The notes under the pieces: generated by a model
The model's database searches: none
The model's input: the letters and a program-made list of their open reading frames with translations, nothing else
What the model was told of the DNA's origin: nothing
Program-made: the position numbers and the translations under genes
In this document: piece by piece, positions 16,312 to 17,791 of the stretch
Position numbering within the stretch: position 1 is the stretch's first letter
Layout: the number at the start of each line of letters is the position of its first letter
Assembly: GCA_913062735.1 (NCBI GenBank)
Contig: CAJXWI010000006.1
Span: 1-17,791 of the forward strand
DNA: 17,791 nt
From: an uncultured Arcobacter sp.
Lineage (GTDB): Bacteria; Campylobacterota; Campylobacteria; Campylobacterales; Arcobacteraceae
Direction of reading: 5' to 3'

Positions 16312-17307
16312 ATGATGAAAAATACTCCCCTTCCTTTAATGGATTTACACAGACACCTAGATGGAAATATTAGACCAAAAACAATTTGGCAACTGGCTCA
16401 AAAAAACAATATTAAATTACCCGTACATACTTTAGAAGAATTTATTCCTTATGTACAAATACAAAATCAAGAAGCCGATTTATTAGCATTTTTGAAAAAA
16501 CTTGATTGGGGAGTTGCTGTCTTAAAATCCCTAGATGATGTAAAACAGATTGCTTATGAGAATGTGCAAGATGCATTTAATGCAGGCTTACATTATGCAG
16601 AGCTTAGGTTTTCTCCTTACTATATGGCAATGAATCACAATTTGAATGTACAAGATGTAGTAGAAGCTATTATTGACGGAATTCAATTAGGCTTAAAAGA
16701 TTTTAAAATTAAAATTAAACTTCTTGGAATTTTAAGTCGTACTTTTGGAGTTGAAAAGTGTCAACTTGAATTAGACGCTATTTTAGCTTTTAAGAATAAT
16801 ATCACTGCTGTTGATTTAGCAGGAGATGAATATAACTTTGCTGGCTCTTTATTTGTGGATCATTTTAAACAAGTGCGAGATGCAGGCTTACATATTACTG
16901 TACATGCAGGAGAAGCTGGAGGTTCACAAAGTATGTATCAAGCAATCGATGAGCTTAAAGCGACACGAATAGGTCATGGAGTAGCTTGTGCAACTGATGA
17001 AGCTCTAATGGATTATATGTTAGAGAAAAATATAGCTATTGAATCCTGTATTACGTCAAATTATCAAACAGGAACTATTAGTGACATTAAAAACCATCCT
17101 ATTAAAACATTTTTAAACAAAGGTTTAAAGGTTTGTTTAAATACTGATGATCCAGCAGTTCAAGGCATAGAAATTAAACATGAATTTAAAATAGCACAAA
17201 GTATTGTTGGTTTAGATGACGAAGATATTATTACGTTAAAACAAAATGCTTTTGATGTGTGTTTTTTAACTAAAGATGAGAAAAAAGACTTATTAAACTC
17301 TTTATAA
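16312..17307 (+). CDS. add: Adenosine deaminase
   Basis: Add converts adenosine and deoxyadenosine to inosine and deoxyinosine, which DeoD can then phosphorolyse. The 331-residue TIM-barrel metalloenzyme has zinc ligands His13 and His15 (DLHRHLDGN), His198 with catalytic Glu201 (HAGEAGG), His222 (RIGHGV) and Asp279-Asp280 (LNTDDPAV). All catalytic positions are therefore present. The length is that of bacterial Add. Two ATGs stand next to each other (16312 and 16315) and either could be used. Neither has a real Shine-Dalgarno sequence, only an A-rich GAAAAAAGAAAA leader. It lies 83 bases after the nucleotidase, behind a terminator and with its own -10 box, so it is probably a separate transcript with a related role. 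Confidence 0.96.
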   Translation: MMKNTPLPLMDLHRHLDGNIRPKTIWQLAQKNNIKLPVHTLEEFIPYVQIQNQEADLLAFLKKLDWGVAVLKSLDDVKQIAYENVQDAFNAGLHYAELRFSPYYMAMNHNLNVQDVVEAIIDGIQLGLKDFKIKIKLLGILSRTFGVEKCQLELDAILAFKNNITAVDLAGDEYNFAGSLFVDHFKQVRDAGLHITVHAGEAGGSQSMYQAIDELKATRIGHGVACATDEALMDYMLEKNIAIESCITSNYQTGTISDIKNHPIKTFLNKGLKVCLNTDDPAVQGIEIKHEFKIAQSIVGLDDEDIITLKQNAFDVCFLTKDEKKDLLNSL

Positions 17308-17437
17308 TATAGTTTACAAAAAAGGGTATGAATTTAGCTTACCACTCCATACTGAAAATTTGTCGCAGTTGGTCCTTGAATTAACAAATTATATTATTTA
17401 TATTTTAGAGCTCGTGAAAGCTAGCGCATTCGTTTTT

Positions 17438-17463
17438 TTTCTTTCTTGATTGCAAGAAAGAAA
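17438..17463. repeat. Perfect hairpin at the left edge of the right-end repeat block
   Basis: TTTCTTTCTTG and CAAGAAAGAAA form a perfect 11-bp stem around the loop ATTG, preceded by a run of T. Stem composition is almost purely pyrimidine/purine. A terminator for add on this far position is conceivable, but no T-run follows the stem on the plus strand. On the minus strand the stem is followed by a T-poor, A-rich run. Confidence 0.6.
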
Positions 17464-17474
17464 CAAAGAAGCAA

Positions 17475-17634
17475 CTGACGGTTGTTGAAGGCTTGCAGCT
17501 TCCCTCACTTATCATTTTGTATTTCTAACTTGCGGAACCCCCTAAAACGTGCATTAAAGCACCTTTTTTAACGGTCAAGCAGTCCTCAGTTTTTTCCGAA
17601 ATACAAAATAAACGCTCGGCTTCAACAAAGTCAG
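17475..17634. repeat. Nested inverted-repeat block, unidentified element or structured RNA
   Basis: Two pairs of arms enclose each other. The outer pair is CTGAC plus TTGTTGAAG (17475-17490, with a two-base GG bulge) and CTTCAACAA plus GTCAG (17620-17634, with a one-base bulge). The inner pair is ATTTTGTATTTC (17514-17525) and GAAATACAAAAT (17598-17609), a perfect 12 bp. In the centre, GTGC / GCAC (17549-17562) makes a small hairpin followed by T. By my count 74 of the 180 bases at 17461-17640 are G or C (41%), against about 25% in a 60-base sample of add (17101-17160). The pattern suggests an extragenic repeat, a remnant of a small non-autonomous element, or a folded RNA. I do not recognise it as a named family. 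Confidence 0.6.
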
Positions 17635-17791
17635 AACCACGCTCCACGATTACTAATAATAATTTCTTCTTTTTCAAGATAGAAGAATAAAGAACATTGC
17701 GCAAGTAAACAATATTTCATAAGGCTCTTCCCCTGACTTTGAGAAAGCTAAATCTTTTTATTTTTTAGCGGAAAAAGGATATGACTGTTTG

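Larger units (their letters stand above)
17308..17791. other. 484-bp non-coding right end
   Basis: No coding frame of useful length is visible on either strand. The first 110 bases are A+T-rich, with only weak dyads (for example AATTTGT at 17357-17363 with ACAAATT at 17384-17390). The middle part holds the inverted-repeat block described separately. The last 130 bases show a 7-bp dyad (TTCTTCT / AGAAGAA, 17664-17687) and the 8-base palindrome TTGCGCAA near 17697, with nothing that I can name. A convincing terminator for add is not seen. Confidence 0.5.

Noticed and set aside
17416..17750. GAAAGCTA occurs at 17416-17423 and 17743-17750, on either side of the repeat block, like a target-site duplication.
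   Set aside because: An 8-base A/T-rich match this far apart is plausible by chance, and neither copy directly borders a defined inverted-repeat end.
17308..17791. CRISPR array, tRNA or insertion sequence in the right end.
   Set aside because: There are no regularly spaced direct repeats, no cloverleaf with a T-loop sequence and no transposase-like frame.

Overview
The window reads as chromosomal DNA of a low-G+C member of the Campylobacterota, most likely an Arcobacter-like genus (Arcobacteraceae). This placement rests on the strongly A+T-rich coding style, the gene neighbourhood ilvC / rnr-holA-rpsF-ssb-rpsR typical of this phylum as I remember it, and a multi-Cache membrane sensor. It is an inference from gene order and protein style, not a database result.

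Layout, left to right. (1) 1-1610, minus strand: the N-terminal part of a large membrane sensor with three Cache-like periplasmic modules and a HAMP start; its output domain lies beyond the window edge. (2) 1611-2076: an A+T-rich gap with no gene that I can support. (3) 2077-4194, minus strand: ilvC (valine/isoleucine synthesis) followed by a YibQ-type divergent polysaccharide deacetylase, separated by a terminator-like hairpin. (4) 4379-8533, plus strand: the housekeeping block rnr, holA, rpsF, ssb, rpsR, closed by a strong intrinsic terminator. (5) 8679-17307: a nucleotide and nucleoside scavenging locus made of deoD (+), deoB and deoC (-), and cdd, nupC, deoA, a NadN/UshA-like nucleotidase and add (+). 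(6) 17308-17791: non-coding sequence holding a more G+C-rich block of nested inverted repeats.

The locus in (5) forms a nearly closed pathway. The secreted nucleotidase strips phosphate from nucleotides (and possibly splits NAD) in the periplasm, and NupC imports the nucleosides. Cdd and Add deaminate cytidine and adenosine types. DeoA and DeoD phosphorolyse them to free bases and (deoxy)ribose-1-phosphate. DeoB isomerises the sugar phosphate, and DeoC cleaves deoxyribose-5-phosphate to glyceraldehyde-3-phosphate and acetaldehyde. No uridine phosphorylase, no regulator and no acetaldehyde dehydrogenase is present in the window.

The deoC-deoB and cdd-nupC-deoA-nucleotidase units diverge from an 87-bp gap with a perfect 24-bp palindrome, the best candidate operator in the window. 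I found no defence system, CRISPR array, tRNA, rRNA or intact mobile element. The most unexplained sequence is the inverted-repeat block at the right end.
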